NCBI RefSeq assembly: GCF_963678635.1
Contig: NC_087064.1
Span: 32,526,369 to 32,590,368 of the forward strand
Direction of reading: 5' to 3'
Source of the DNA: Symsagittifera roscoffensis
Taxonomy: Eukaryota > Xenacoelomorpha > Acoela > Convolutidae
DNA: 64,000 nucleotides
Under the pieces are notes generated by a model. That model saw nothing but the letters and a program-made list of their open reading frames with translations. It made no database searches and was not told where the DNA came from. Position numbers and translations under genes: made by a program. Shown here piece after piece: positions 1 to 11,160 of the stretch (position 1 is the stretch's first letter; each line of letters starts with the position of its first letter).

Positions 1-2439
1 AGAGAATGTACAGCTATAATTTATACACTTACAGAATATGAATTTCTGATACTTGGATCAAAACATCCAACAGTTCTATTCACAGATCATAAACCAATCA
101 TTTTTTTCTTTACACAAAAGTCAAATCCAAATCACCGAGTTTACAGATTTCAATTAATTCTCATGAAATTTCCAAACTTACATATAGTTTGGACAGCAGG
201 AAAAAATCTTGCATTACCAGATACATTAAGCCGAAATGCACCACCTGAATTACTTACACGAAAAACTACAGTTGAAATACCCAAAAACCTAAAATTTTAC
301 CTTGCAAAAGACGAAACATCACCCCGACTAGAATGCAAATATGCAGTAAAAACTGACATTGAACAATCACAGATAAATAACCAACTACACTTCCCACTTT
401 ACTTAGATTGCCAAGATAACCACTACGAAGTTGATCTACTTGGAACATCAACTTTTAAACCAATTCCATACTCACAATGGAGAAAAAATAACACCCAACA
501 AAAACGGATAAAACAACACTCGCATAAAAAATACTTTTTTCCGCTAATTGAAAAAAAAAATTTAACTGATAAAATAAATTTATCAGGACCACAAACAAAT
601 GATTCAAAATACACAATAAATCAAATTTTTGACCTCCATGACCCACTTGACACAATTCCTTTATCTAAATTAGAAATTGAAAACATTTTTCTCCCTCCAA
701 CAGATAAAATTACAATTAATACCTTGAAACAATATCAAAATCTTGACCCAGTAATTAGACAACTAAAATCATGGCACAAATACAAAACTAAGCCCGTAAA
801 GGCAGATACCACAATTTTAGGAATTAAAACACTCCTCCGATATTTTCGAAAATTTAATAAAACAACAATTAATGAAAACACAGACCTTCTAGAATATCAT
901 TTCAATGATTCTACAGTTCCCTGTCTCCCTTTAAGTATGATTCTCATAGCTTTTAACATTTCACATACACAAAACATTAAAGGACACTCTGGATCAGAGA
1001 AAACATACTCAAACTTTACACAAAATTTTTATTTCCCAAATGCACCAATTTGGATAAAAATATTATGCAATGATTGTATAGTATGTCAATTAAACAAACC
1101 TTACCCAAATCAAAAACAAATAGCACAACAACAAGATTTTAAAGGACAAAGTTTATATTTTAACCATCGCATTTCATTCGATACAAAAGGACCAATTTCA
1201 GCAACCTCCGAAGGAAACTCCTACATTATGGTAATTGTTGACGCATTTACACATTATGTAGCACTCAACCCAGTACCACATTGTAACGCTTATTATGCCT
1301 ACACGACGCTTTATGAACATTGGATAGCTAAATTCGGATTACCAGAAATCTTAGTTACAGACAAAATGAAATCATCACACTATGCCACTTATATAACATC
1401 AAACATAAACCGCGTACATCTCATGCACCTTGGACAAACGGTTTAGTCGAAGGTATGAACAGTTCACTACAAGAATATCTTAGATGTATCATAAAGGAAA
1501 TGATACAAGATACACCGAATGGTCAGCAGATGTAAAATTATTTCCCTTAGCATATAATTCGCAAATTACGACAACTCTAGAATGTCACCATACGAAATGG
1601 TTTTTAATCAAAAGCCACGTAAACCATTTACGTTTACAGCAAACTCTCATAAAAATGCCCAAGGTCATTGCCAACCGAATAAAGACTCAATTTGTTATAA
1701 CCTATCTTTACACACACATGATGAAGATCATTTTCATCACCCACAAATCCTTAAATTAGCCTCCGGTACACACACCGAATGGATTTTAAATAGAGATAAA
1801 AAACACAATGAAATTTACCAAAAAGTAACAAAAAAGTTGTTACAAAGGCAAAACATTAACGAACAAATAAATTCACGCTTTACACCAGCCTCCGATTTAA
1901 AAACTGGAACATTCGTCTTAATACCTAATTTTAATACACAAAAAGGAATTTCTAAAAAATTACAACCCCTTCGTAAAGGACCATACCAAATAATCGCCAA
2001 ACCCACTGACGTAACATATAAAATCACCGATTCAGACCAAAAAGAAATTGTTCAACATCGAAACAATCTATTACCTTATTACCCAAAAGAATACGCACTA
2101 CGCGAACTAACTCAATTATATTCTTTCACAGGTTTAAAAGTTATTCAAAATCACCCACATACGGAAATTGAGGTAAATGAACAAAATGACATTCACATTG
2201 AAAAACAAAATAAAAAATCAACTACAACCAAAAACAATACAAAAAAGCTAGATCAAAATATACCTCAAAAAGAAAGAAAAAATAGAAGAATGACAGAAAA
2301 AATTATACCCCAAGAACAATTAGAGAAATCAGAACATAGAGAGTCATCACGACTTAGAAATCAACCACGCAAAAACTACAAAACATTCATTCCACAATCT
2401 AAAATATTAAAGAAAGTTGAATTCCAAAAACAACTTTAA
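1..2439 (+). pseudogene. pol: pol polyprotein C-terminal part: RNase H end, integrase, GPY/F-like tail (frameshifted)
   Basis: Frame 1 is open from base 1. It begins in RNase H (TDHKPI followed by the PDTLSRN tail near codons 70-78). The integrase zinc finger follows (His pair near 960-985 with HSGSEKTYSNF, Cys pair CNDCIVC near 1070). The core shows the first Asp (ISFDTKGP, about 1180) and the second Asp (LVTDK, about 1362). The sequence after LVTDK does not fit the usual glycine-rich continuation, suggesting a small deletion. The reading frame shifts near 1410, so the third catalytic residue (NGLVEGMN, about 1450) is in frame 2. It shifts back near 1580, where SPYEMVFNQKP resumes frame 1. 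A GPY/F-like module (LRKGPYQIIAKPTDVTYKI, about 1965) and a basic tail end at 2439. Two frameshifts make integrase nonfunctional; family assignment is firm. Confidence 0.88.
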
Positions 2440-3478
2440 TTTTAAAATTAATAATCTTTGCACCTCTGAAACATTTTGAACTTTCATTTTTCACAATAAC
2501 ATGCTGCAAACACACAGCGATTCCAGTTCAAAATAAGCCAATAGGATTCATTCAATCCGTCACCTTCTATAACTCTAACACAAACCAGTTAGACGAAAGA
2601 TATTAAACTCCAGGCATATCTATAACTATAAATTTACAACCTCCAGGTCAAAAATAAGCAAACCACTCAAACTTGACAACTAACATAAATACCACCATAA
2701 TATCATAACCCTCCCTAATCTAATAACGCAAAGATCAACAAAATTTTCCCATTTCAGACCTCAAAAACCCCCCAAACAAAAATTTTAAATTAGCCTAAAG
2801 TAAAAGTACGACCATATTAATTTAGCCTAAAGTACAAAAATCTCAAAAATACCCCAGATCACCTGACAAATAAAAATAAAGTAAAAGAAGACCTCCCGAA
2901 CACCATAAAATTCGCCCCCAACAACTTTTCACAAAACTCAACCCACTTGTCAAAAAAACAATAAATAATTCGACCACACTTGAAATTTGCCCCAAACAAC
3001 AAAAAATATTCGACCAAGAAGCCATTTCTTAAATGCTCTTCTCTCGATCATTCAACATAATTTTCAACATTTTCATAAACTTTTTAACAATATTTAAACT
3101 TTTATTCATTTTTCTCTTTGATACTTTTGAAGCTTTCATAATAATCTTAACCATTTTTTGCAATATTTTTTAAATTTTCTACTCCCTATTTAAAATATAT
3201 ATCCAACTTTCCCAAGCCATTGACCATATTCACAGGTACGAAAACCCAAAATTTATTTAAATGATACGAACCATTTTCAGTAGAACAGATATTTTTTTTA
3301 CTATTTGTAATTTTTATAACATTTTTATCATCCCTCATATTGACAATATGCAAATGTATAAAGAAGGCAATCATAACATTCGCCTTAGCAACAATCCTTC
3401 TAATCCTTTTTCTAGAAGAATACTACAATAAACATAAATTTTTTCACTAAAAGAAATCAATCAAAAAACCCTCAAAAA
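2440..3478. other. AT-rich noncoding stretch between pol and the downstream ORFs
   Basis: No convincing coding potential on either strand. A 14-base phrase, tagcctaaagtaaa/tagcctaaagtaca, occurs at about 2791 and 2824. Several pyrimidine-rich runs near 3100-3180 could serve as a splice acceptor for a subgenomic message to the downstream ORFs, as envelope genes of insect errantiviruses are expressed from spliced RNA. That is inference; no acceptor can be singled out. Confidence 0.4.
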
Positions 3479-4585
3479 TTGCTAACCAACAATCAGTCTT
3501 CACCGACAACATCCCAAGAAAACTCGACAATACCTACAACTACCCAAAATCCCCAAACATCTACACGAGTTTCTTTCCAAGATAACCCATATACTTTTGA
3601 AGAACGACACGCTCGCTTATCTGAACCATTAGAACCAGTTCAGCGACAGGCACCTCTAAGTGAACCAACATATAACTTGTACCCACCACTACCACAAGAC
3701 TTAAGTAGAATCAGACATCTTAGTCAAAACCAAAATACAGTTGAAATAAACAGACAAATTATACATCCACGACGAAATAGAAACTCTCAGACCCCCCGAG
3801 TTAATTTTGATATACCCCAATCCCCATCACCAAGTACTCCAGAAAACCCAACTAACATATTACCAGAAACCCCTACACTTCTTTCACAACGTAGCACCTC
3901 AAGTATACCCTCAGATTACTTAGGTTCAACACTAACATCTGAACAACTACGTGACAATCCCTTTATCCCTCCCAACCAAACATCACGACTACAATATTGG
4001 ACAACACAATCATTCACACAAGGTGAACCAAATTTAATAAATGATCCAATAGATACTTTTACAGATACAACAACATCATCATCACTACCAGAAACATTAT
4101 CACTACCATCAACGCCATCAATCAGCCAGATTTCACCGACGTCTTTTCCCCTAAATTTTCCAAATAACCTCGACGCTAGATATCGATAACAATCATCAAC
4201 AAATATTCCTTTAAGATTAGATTGGAACACGTTCACAGCACCCCCGCCATTATTTGGACAACACCCGTAAAGTAACCGACTCCACAACTGGGCACTCCAT
4301 AGACTTTAGTATAGACAAGACATCCACGAAGACATTCGTGACCATAATATCCAAATACTCCAACAAAATAGTCTACAATTAAAGTTTGAAATTACGGTTA
4401 AACTAAACAACATTGCTCAACATCCTTACCCATTAAACCCACCAAATATAACAGCTCAATCGCTACCACCTCCATTTATAACAACTGAAGTAATATATAA
4501 ATACGACAGATATACCAAAAAGACAATTGGTTACATCACGTTTTATAACCCATACTCAGGATTATCATACACATGTATATTCTAA
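3479..4585 (+). pseudogene. Pro/Ser/Thr-rich reading region of unknown function (broken)
   Basis: An open stretch of 236 codons (3479-4189) opens on TTG, not ATG, so its true start is unknown. It is dominated by Ser, Thr, Pro, Asn and Gln with few hydrophobic clusters, and reads as disordered. After the stop at 4189 a second open stretch in another frame runs from about 4385 to a TAA at 4583-4585 and contains a more globular segment (TTEVIYKYDRYTKKTIGY). I infer one original gene of about 370 codons broken by indels. Its end overlaps the start of the envelope-like gene (ATG at 4573) by 13 bases, the arrangement expected of consecutive genes on one message. The same P/S/T-rich style recurs at the N-terminus of the ORF at 7185. 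No domain recognised; it could be a third structural or regulatory protein. Confidence 0.5.
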
Positions 4586-7188
4586 AAATTTTGATATTTC
4601 TCCAACTCCTTTTTCTAATACTCTCCGATCAGAACATAAAACCTTCTCCCCGCACAGGACCCCAAGACTTATTAGTAACACACTATGATTGTGAAGAAAA
4701 CGAACAAAAAACACTACACAAACATGCAATAAATCAAGTATCGCAATGCGAAACAGAACCACAAGCTATAGAAACTACAAATGTAATCACAACATTATAT
4801 TCAAAAGCCTGAGCAACAACAGTCACAGGATATAAATTTACAGCAAAATTTTCCGAAAAGAAAGTACATTGTTCACAAGTCTCAAACGGAAATAAAAACC
4901 GACTTGACCACGAATCATTCTACCAAAGTAATATAGAACGACTTCTACATCTAAATCCCGATGATTGTAAAAACTAACACTCAGGTTAAACATCACAAGA
5001 AATAAAAACACCGACAGAAAATAGTATATTTTCAAGTCATTGACGATTCTGTACATCAAGCAGAACTTGAAAGATATCAAGGACATGTAAAACTAGATAA
5101 AAAATACCCATACAACGGCGCACACGAAAGATTAACTTATGACATACACGATAAGCACTGGATACCAGACATTGGTATAAATAATCCATCAAACTGCAAA
5201 GCAGACACAAAAATAGAGGATATCAAGAAATAATGTTTTTCGATTGGAAAATACAACTCGAAAAAATACAGCTCACACGAGATTTATCTGATAACACAAT
5301 GATCTACCAAGGAATTAGACTACCTTGTAAAAATGATCAAGGTTATTGTGATCCTACAACGCGAACACAAGCAACAATTGTTTGGTTTCCCGAAGATACC
5401 TGTACAACATTTCAAGTAGCAAAAATACACGCTCGAATGATAAAATTTCACGAAAAATTTTTTATACAATCAATTTCATACGAACAAGTCAATCCATCAC
5501 GAAAACAAAGTACTGATTTTCGAAATATCCATAGTATAGAAAATAAATTAACACGTTTTCAAATATATCAAGAAACAGAACTCGCATGTAAATACAGAAA
5601 CCCACTTCACAAAACACAATATTCTGAAATATTAGTTGAATACGAAAATGGTTTCGATATGACCACTGAAAAAATAAAAATTGACCCTTATGCCACAGGT
5701 CATCCTCTAAACGAAGGAACATCATATATACCAGTTAACTTTCAAAAAATAATGGTCAACCTGGTGGACATCTAAAGCCACATGACACTAGAAGCACATG
5801 TTTACAAGAACTATCACTAATGAATAATTCTTATTTTGGTAATATCCACTATGATATCCACTTAGATATGAAATTAGACTACACAATTAGGCGAATTTTT
5901 CAGGAAATGTCACTCTCTGAATTAGAAACACTTCACCAACTATGCGAATTAGAAAGGACACAAATCCTACAACCACTTGCACTAGCAGTATTAAAAATAC
6001 CCTACGCAGAATATTTACAATCAGGAAATAGATCAAAATTTTTAGACTACGAAGGAAACATTTTCTGGTTTTATACTTGTACCAAAAAAGTATCACCACT
6101 ATATGTTTTTGAAGATAAAAGATGCTATAAAAGAATCCCTATCTTTCATAAAAATAAAGTACATTTTGTTGACACACTCTCAAGACGAACATATTTTTGG
6201 GATACCGCAGTCCCATTTGGATCAAAAAATAGCCACAATGCAGTACAATTGAACCCTGATGAAGATAAATATTATCTTCTTACGCCATACCCCACGTTAA
6301 TGCAATCACTCAAAAACTTTTCACCTGAAAGCATCAGAGCTATTGCTCGTAACCCAAATATTGATTTACAATCAATTGGAATATATTCAAAATCAGATTT
6401 CCAACACCACATTAGAACACAACAATTCCAAGAACTATTAACACAAATGGACACTATACAAAGACAATCAATTGATCAAAACTTACGCAAACTTGCCGAA
6501 ACTGCAGGATTTGCAGATATCTATACACAAGATTATAGCGGATATTTTAAAGACATTAAAGACTATATATATCTAAACGGTGAAAAATACAGACCACAAG
6601 ATATTTCACCTATAAATATTTTTAGCTTTGTTACACTAAACAATGAAATTCTCGATTTTCTAGGATGGCCCTATTACATCTTTAAAAAAATTAACTATCT
6701 TATACGCAATGTTTAACTTTATAGGATTTCTTTTTTCACTTTTAAAAGGAATCTATAATACATGCGCTATACACACACAAATAAATAGACAAGCAAGTGT
6801 AGCACGCATACTATTTGCAGGATTTTTTGGAATTTTTTCATCATCGATAAACAAAATCCTTCTAGACGCACAAATAAAAGAATATAACACAAAAATAGCG
6901 ACAAGACCGAACACGTACGACGAAGAACATAAAAGTATAGAAGTAACGCCTACAGCACCACAGTTGCCACCCCTACCACATAACCATCCATTATCCTTAG
7001 TCCTACGAAATTTCCGAAACCTAGCAATAACACATAATCCAAGTTTTAGACCAAACATATCGCAAAGTCCCATACAACATATAATGACACATCATTCACA
7101 AGATGATAATACATATGAACAAATTATAGAACAACCCCATACCACCGCTTTTCAGTCTCAAAATAATAATTTTTTTAGCCCACGATGA
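4573..7188 (+). pseudogene. Envelope-glycoprotein-like gene (broken into several frames)
   Basis: The start at 4573 encodes a textbook signal peptide (MYILKILIFLQLLFLIL). A Cys-containing ectodomain follows in pieces: 4573-4812, a stop-interrupted stretch to about 5230, then 5233-5775 and 5820-6716. The last piece, 6709-7188, has two hydrophobic segments (about 6715-6750 and 6815-6860) and a long polar Pro-rich tail that would be cytoplasmic. The 5820-6716 piece contains CELERTQ, a CTKKVSPLYVF...CYKRIPI pattern and FVDTLSRR. This spacing resembles the gB-like class III fusion glycoproteins of chuviruses and other arthropod negative-strand viruses, which some LTR elements have captured; that link is from memory of the family pattern and tentative. 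At least three frameshifts or stops break it. Context right after pol supports an env role. Confidence 0.65.
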
Positions 7189-8993
7189 GCCGACAACTTG
7201 GATCCCTACACCGCTCAAATTCCCATCCAACCAACCTTAACACTCCAATTACAATAATCCCACTTTTTGCTTTCCCGCAACCCGATTTTCCAACTATTAA
7301 TACAACATCAAGCATGAATTCGGATACTAACTCAGATATTTCAGTTTTATACTCCATTTCTCAACTTAATAACCCTAATATAGAAACCCCTGATGAATTT
7401 GCAGACTCCGAACCATCTCCTTCCAATAATTTTCCAACCAACTCCTCAGTTTTTTCAAAACCCCCTTTTCAACCGATCCCACCAAATAAACCACTCCCGT
7501 CCGTTTCTACCCCCTCTTATGCTTCACAAGTAACCCCAACCTACTCTTCATTTCATTCAGACCGATCATCCAATTCTCCAGATATTCCCCAAATCTCCCA
7601 AGAACTCGATAATTTTATCACCCTACAACAACAGCTAATACACCCTAATACCCTCACTATAAATCAAATTTCAATCACAATAGAATCCTCAAATCCACCT
7701 ACTCCTACACCCTCTTCAGCTTATACTGCCTCATTAGCGCAATCATCCACATCCACCGAATCATCAAATAGCACTAACCGAGCTTATCGCACTTTTAAAA
7801 GAAAATTCCCAAACCATCCTTTCCCGACCAAACCAGGAACAGCCTGCGAATATATTAATCATCCACACCACACCAACACGAAAGATTTCCTAGCAATCAC
7901 CCTGCCTTCATTTCCACAATATACTTTAAACACACCTCACGACACTGACGACACACGTAGTTTTGTAGATGAACATGTTTTAATGCCTACACTTCATTGG
8001 ACAACATATTATCATTTTACTAATCCCCTTTACCTGCCGTTATCTAATACTCATAACGATATAGAAAGGAATAAAGATATGCTATATCGACTCACCACAC
8101 CACTAACACATAGACAATTTACTCATATAGGATATAAAAAATCACTAAAAACATTCACTGCACCCCGAGCTAACGAATTTACAATAGAATATTACGATCA
8201 TAATATCATCCGAACTAACCAAGATCAATTTTTAGATGACGACCGCTTTGCTAACCGACAATTAAGAGAAAAATTCTTCATCAAAACGCCATATGTATTC
8301 ACGCTCAAAATTTTTGATCGAAAAAATGATCACATCGTTTCTGAAGCACTAACTGATATGCAAGCTTACGAAAAATTTAAAGAAAAATTTCAATTATTTT
8401 CACTAACCTTCCACTTCCTTGCACCACATGAAGGCGATTTGCACTGCTCACACGATATTATGTTACGCACTAAACAAAACCACACATATACATATTATCG
8501 CTTCATACAAAATCATTTTGATCTACACACTCCATCAAGACAACCACACCACCGTTTTCAGTTTCTTAACTCTAAGTACACTTCGCCATTTTTTCTAAAT
8601 TTCACCTATTGCATCAAAGATACTAACCTCCACGCCATCTTCCGCAATTATGACCCAATAACACAAAGGTATATATTTTGTCCCATCACGAAGACCTTTA
8701 ATGCCGAAGAATCCAGATCCTTCCTTATCCCACATGAATTTATCCAACCTATAGAAATCCCTATATTAGAATTCATCCACAATACTAAATACAATCACAA
8801 AATATATAATCTCATTCAAAACCCACCTTATGAGTTTGCAGTTGGCACCGAAGAACTAAAAACTATTAAAGCACTTCAATTGCTTTGGCCACTGCTTCAA
8901 ACTAAAAACATCATTTGCATACTAGCAAAATTACTAACATATGCAGACATGATACACGACATCTTCCCCCACGGTTTTTTCCCCGACGACTAA
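7185..8993 (+). CDS. Intact 602-codon ORF of unknown function, last gene of the gypsy-like element
   Basis: It starts with ATG at 7185-7187, overlapping the stop TGA (7186-7188) of the envelope-like region as ATGA, a classic termination-reinitiation arrangement. It is the longest uninterrupted ORF in the window although pol and the envelope-like region of the same element are broken. Residues 1-200 are Pro/Ser/Thr/Asn-rich and low complexity. Residues 205-602 look globular, rich in His, Tyr, Phe and Thr, with a Cys/His-containing stretch (GDLHCSHDIMLRTK) near residue 420 and a hydrophobic C-terminal helix (TIKALQLLWPLL). No signal peptide, transmembrane segment, zinc knuckle or catalytic motif was recognised. 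Its place after an envelope-like gene is unusual, since most gypsy-type elements end with env. Could be an accessory or structural protein. Confidence 0.75.
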   Translation: MSRQLGSLHRSNSHPTNLNTPITIIPLFAFPQPDFPTINTTSSMNSDTNSDISVLYSISQLNNPNIETPDEFADSEPSPSNNFPTNSSVFSKPPFQPIPPNKPLPSVSTPSYASQVTPTYSSFHSDRSSNSPDIPQISQELDNFITLQQQLIHPNTLTINQISITIESSNPPTPTPSSAYTASLAQSSTSTESSNSTNRAYRTFKRKFPNHPFPTKPGTACEYINHPHHTNTKDFLAITLPSFPQYTLNTPHDTDDTRSFVDEHVLMPTLHWTTYYHFTNPLYLPLSNTHNDIERNKDMLYRLTTPLTHRQFTHIGYKKSLKTFTAPRANEFTIEYYDHNIIRTNQDQFLDDDRFANRQLREKFFIKTPYVFTLKIFDRKNDHIVSEALTDMQAYEKFKEKFQLFSLTFHFLAPHEGDLHCSHDIMLRTKQNHTYTYYRFIQNHFDLHTPSRQPHHRFQFLNSKYTSPFFLNFTYCIKDTNLHAIFRNYDPITQRYIFCPITKTFNAEESRSFLIPHEFIQPIEIPILEFIHNTKYNHKIYNLIQNPPYEFAVGTEELKTIKALQLLWPLLQTKNIICILAKLLTYADMIHDIFPHGFFPDD

Positions 8994-9229
8994 CAAGTAA
9001 GTATAATTTATAAATATTCTTCACTATTAAATTTAAATTAATACTAACCATTCTTTACTCATGTTTCTTTTAGATTTTTAGTCTTCATCCCACGATCATC
9101 TGCAAAAAACAGAAAAGAAAAATAAAAGATAAAACTTTCTTTAAAAGATAAAAGTTAAAATTCTTCTAAACTTTATTAATATTTTGCACTAGATAATATA
9201 GTAAAATTCATACCAATGTAGTAAATTAA

Positions 9230-9311
9230 TTTATAAATTGTTTCCCCAAAAGCAGTAAATTTAATAATGATGAAAATTTATAAATTAACTTTCCCCCAAA
9301 ACTAGCAGTAT
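9230..9311. repeat. Two imperfect tandem units (tttataaatt...ccccaaaa...agcagta)
   Basis: Units at about 9230-9257 and 9283-9311 share tttataaatt, a tttcccc run and a closing agcagta, with a related gtagtaaatt box on each side (9218, 9326). They lie in the presumed LTR/3' region; LTR subrepeats of this kind often hold promoter or enhancer elements, which is inference. Confidence 0.4.
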
Positions 9312-10809
9312 AATTAAAAATCTATGTAGTAAATTGATAAAATGAAAATGCAGTACTAACCTTTTGATATTTTCATTCACTCGCACAAGAATTCTATCCA
9401 AACTCGCACATCTCGCCCACGAAGAATTGTTTAAATAATGAATTTCAGTTTCAAGTTTTCACACTCAACAACTCTAACACACGATAAAAGTTTCAAACTT
9501 TCCTTTAACCCGTTTGGAAAGGAATTATATACTAAACCAAACTAACCAACGCAGCTTACTAAACACCACTAACCAACAGCAATGCTAGGAAAAGAAAACC
9601 AACGGTACCCAAACCGGATTAACCCAGTTTAAAACTGGATAATTTATTCTTTTGAAGACTATTATAAAGTCTAAGAAAGAAATAATAAAACACAAAAAAG
9701 TCGAAAGACAAACCCATAACAAAAACAGTTTGATTTTTGAAAAAAGGACACAACCAAAGGAATATAAGAAAGATCAACATAAACCCAACATAAAAAGTTA
9801 TCACATAACAGGACCTCTTAAAGAAACCGCACGAAATCATACTCCCACTCCTGGCCTAACCCACCAGAGAGGACGTCCTGAGCATGCTCTATAGCCGGCC
9901 TAACCCACCGCGCTACATCCACGCTTTGTGACCACACTTCTATTTTTAATAAGAGGAACTCAAGGGTGAGTAACTCTTCAAAATAACCGAACTAAAGCAA
10001 AATGCTTTTGTGAAAACAACTAACTAAAATCATAATTAAAAAACTGAACTAATAAAAATTTTATAAAATGTAAATCATACCTTGCAGTATATAGATCAGC
10101 ACAAAACAGCAAAGACGAACATCCAAAGACAAAATGACCCCACTACACTCGAACAAGAATGGCCAACCACAACCAATATGCCGTCCACAATCACAACTCA
10201 AAGGATTTAGAGTACGACTTGACTTCGCAGAAAAGGACTTCATTGAACTAGACCAATGACCACCTCGATGTTCAAGTATACGTACAGATCCGAGTTACAA
10301 GGCATCCCCTCCGCGCACAATCTCCACGCAATTCCCAGACGAGGTTGAACACAAAACAAGTTCTCTACATAATACAGAAAAACCCGTCATAGCAAACCAT
10401 TTTGAAATCAGATTGATTTCGTTGGGAAACGCAGTCGTTGTCATAAGAAGACACAACGATTGATTTCCCTAACTCCAGCGTCCTGGAACTTCTCTAACAA
10501 GAGAAACCGGACAAGAATACGATGTTCGCCAAATACCAACGTTCATCATCCATCCTTTGAATTGCAGAAAGATAATTCTAAAAAACTCTGTAAAACCCGG
10601 ATGGGTGGAACCTGATCTAAACTATATTTTATGATTGGATAAATTAGATATTTTACCACTGTAAAGTGTTTAATATTAACCAATCATGATCCATCTAACT
10701 AACAACCCACTTATTTGTAAGTGCTGAAATTACTTGTAATTTCAGCACCAGAGAGATTTGAATTTAACTTAGAAATTAGTTGTCGTTCCAAGAGAACTTC
10801 AGCAGCCGC

Positions 10810-10815
10810 AATAAA
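10810..10815 (+). promoter_or_regulatory. Candidate polyadenylation signal AATAAA
   Basis: AATAAA in the presumed 3' LTR of the gypsy-like element, about 1.8 kb after the last ORF. Position fits an LTR poly(A) signal, but the hexamer is common in AT-rich DNA. Confidence 0.35.
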
Positions 10816-10960
10816 CCAGTATACTCTAGATCTATTGAGCCTAGCAGAGACTAGTTAAACACCCTGAGACTAGAAAGTATAAGAGAAAGATTAGGATCGG
10901 TATTAGACTAAGAAGTTGCACGAATCTATCCGGCCAAAAATAAGATAGCGTGACGAGCAG

Positions 10961-11160
10961 NNNNNNNNNNNNNNNNNNNNNNNNNNNNNNNNNNNNNNNN
11001 NNNNNNNNNNNNNNNNNNNNNNNNNNNNNNNNNNNNNNNNNNNNNNNNNNNNNNNNNNNNNNNNNNNNNNNNNNNNNNNNNNNNNNNNNNNNNNNNNNNN
11101 NNNNNNNNNNNNNNNNNNNNNNNNNNNNNNNNNNNNNNNNNNNNNNNNNNNNNNNNNNNN
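10961..11160. other. Assembly gap (200 N)
   Basis: Exactly 200 undetermined bases. The sequence after the gap (gagatctgttgagactac) resembles that just before it (about 10829, agatctattgagcctagc), suggesting that a repeated stretch of the element's 3' end caused the break. Confidence 0.97.

Larger units (their letters stand above)
1..10960 (+). mobile_element. Ty3/gypsy-type LTR retroelement with envelope-like gene, 5' truncated by window edge
   Basis: The element enters the window inside the RNase H domain of pol. It continues through integrase, a Pro/Ser/Thr-rich reading region, an envelope-like region, an intact unknown ORF and a long AT-rich 3' noncoding part. Order and motifs (RNase H, HHCC zinc finger, DDE core, GPY/F-like tail, secreted membrane protein downstream) match Metaviridae/errantivirus-like elements with a third gene. 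Pol and the envelope-like region carry frameshifts and stops, so this copy is inactive as read. The 5' LTR, gag and most of RT lie outside the window, so LTR pairing and target duplication cannot be tested. The right boundary is uncertain because an assembly gap begins at 10961. Confidence 0.85.
8994..10960 (+). other. 3' noncoding region, probably containing the 3' LTR of the gypsy-like element
   Basis: No gene is supported here. A purine-rich tract at about 9103-9154 (aaaaaacagaaaagaaaaat, then aaaagataaa) is a possible polypurine tract, with the LTR beginning soon after. An AATAAA lies at 10810-10815. The left LTR is outside the window, so ends cannot be fixed. The phrase ggcctaacccacc occurs twice (about 9854 and 9897). 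Confidence 0.45.

Noticed and set aside
9652-9894. 80-codon Lys/His-rich open stretch in the gypsy-like 3' region
   Set aside because: Composition is that of A-rich noncoding DNA and it lies where the LTR is expected.
9841-9935. tRNA-like A box on the minus strand (tagcgcggtgggttagg)
   Set aside because: No matching B box or cloverleaf could be formed, so no tRNA or tRNA-derived SINE is called.
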